DNA from: Halobaculum gomorrense
GTDB lineage: Archaea; Halobacteriota; Halobacteria; Halobacteriales; Haloferacaceae
Length of the DNA: 64,000 nt
Direction of reading: 5' to 3'
NCBI RefSeq assembly: GCF_900129775.1
Contig: NZ_FQWV01000002.1
Span: 62,001-126,000 of the forward strand
Shown here: positions 63,937-64,000 of the stretch, piece by piece
Layout of the letters: every line of letters begins with the position of its first letter
How positions within the stretch are numbered: position 1 is the stretch's first letter
Notes under the pieces: model-generated
What the model saw: the letters and a program-made list of their open reading frames with translations, nothing else
What the model was told of the DNA's origin: nothing
Databases searched by the model: none
Translations under genes and position numbers: made by a program

Positions 63937-64000
63937 CGGGTAGGGGTATCTCTGCTTACAGTAGGTGACGTGGTATACCCTGCGTCACTCGCAGGTGGGT
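63937..64000. other. upstream region of the MoxR operon
   Basis: The last 64 bases hold no gene. On the minus strand a TATA-like TACTGTAAGC (about 63955-63964) lies 20-30 bases before the MoxR ATG and is the likely promoter element. The sequence ends with the window. Confidence 0.4.

Overview
The window comes from a haloarchaeon (class Halobacteria). Most of the DNA is very GC-rich and its proteins are strongly acidic. The information-processing genes are archaeal: class I lysyl-tRNA synthetase, archaeal-type UMP kinase, ribosomal protein S19e, a PDCD5-family protein, aIF5B/IF-2, NOB1 and the proteasome ATPase PAN. HalX, HalOD1 and Bat-type signalling domains are haloarchaeal signatures. Many genes have a TATA-like box about 25-33 nt before the start codon, as expected for leaderless transcripts. 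No tRNA, rRNA or CRISPR array was seen.

Layout. 1-1.9 kb: the end of a MOT1-type molybdate/sulfate transporter, a conserved protein and an AbrB-VapC toxin-antitoxin pair. 1.9-8.1 kb: a carbohydrate locus with a hexapeptide acyltransferase, a GH68 fructosyltransferase, a GH32 fructosidase with an extra N-terminal domain, an aldo/keto reductase and a small membrane protein. 8.3-14.4 kb: a GAF histidine kinase, a PitA/HemQ-like haem protein, a PDZ site-2 protease and a PadR regulator. 14.5-41.8 kb: core housekeeping genes (lysS-pyrH, moaE, a second site-2 protease, thiL, S19e-PDCD5-PP-loop, hisS-truA, an M28 peptidase, katG, pepF, PAN, pyruvoyl arginine decarboxylase, IF-2, PRC-barrel-NOB1, pgi and small conserved proteins).

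42.4-59.2 kb is an accessory region of visibly lower GC. It begins with an IS4-superfamily transposase split at a run of twelve A residues. It then holds a five-gene minus-strand signalling cluster: a 1490-residue GAF/9xPAS histidine kinase, a REC-HalX-PAS-GAF-Bat/HTH regulator, a HalOD1 protein, a REC-HalX protein and a DUF5658-like membrane protein. A winged-helix gene diverges from it. Two more REC-kinase hybrids follow, interspersed with decayed DNA: a MazF remnant, an 84-bp MITE with a 4-bp target duplication, and the ends of an IS1341/TnpB element. The window closes with a minus-strand MoxR-DUF1616-DUF58-membrane-protein operon (59.3-63.9 kb).

The least conventional parts are the phosphorelay cluster, in which one kinase faces two HalX receivers and a tightly coupled membrane protein; the GH68/GH32 pair without visible export signals; and the slippery-run transposase and small mobile elements. 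Function calls come from motifs and family knowledge read by eye; no database search was run.
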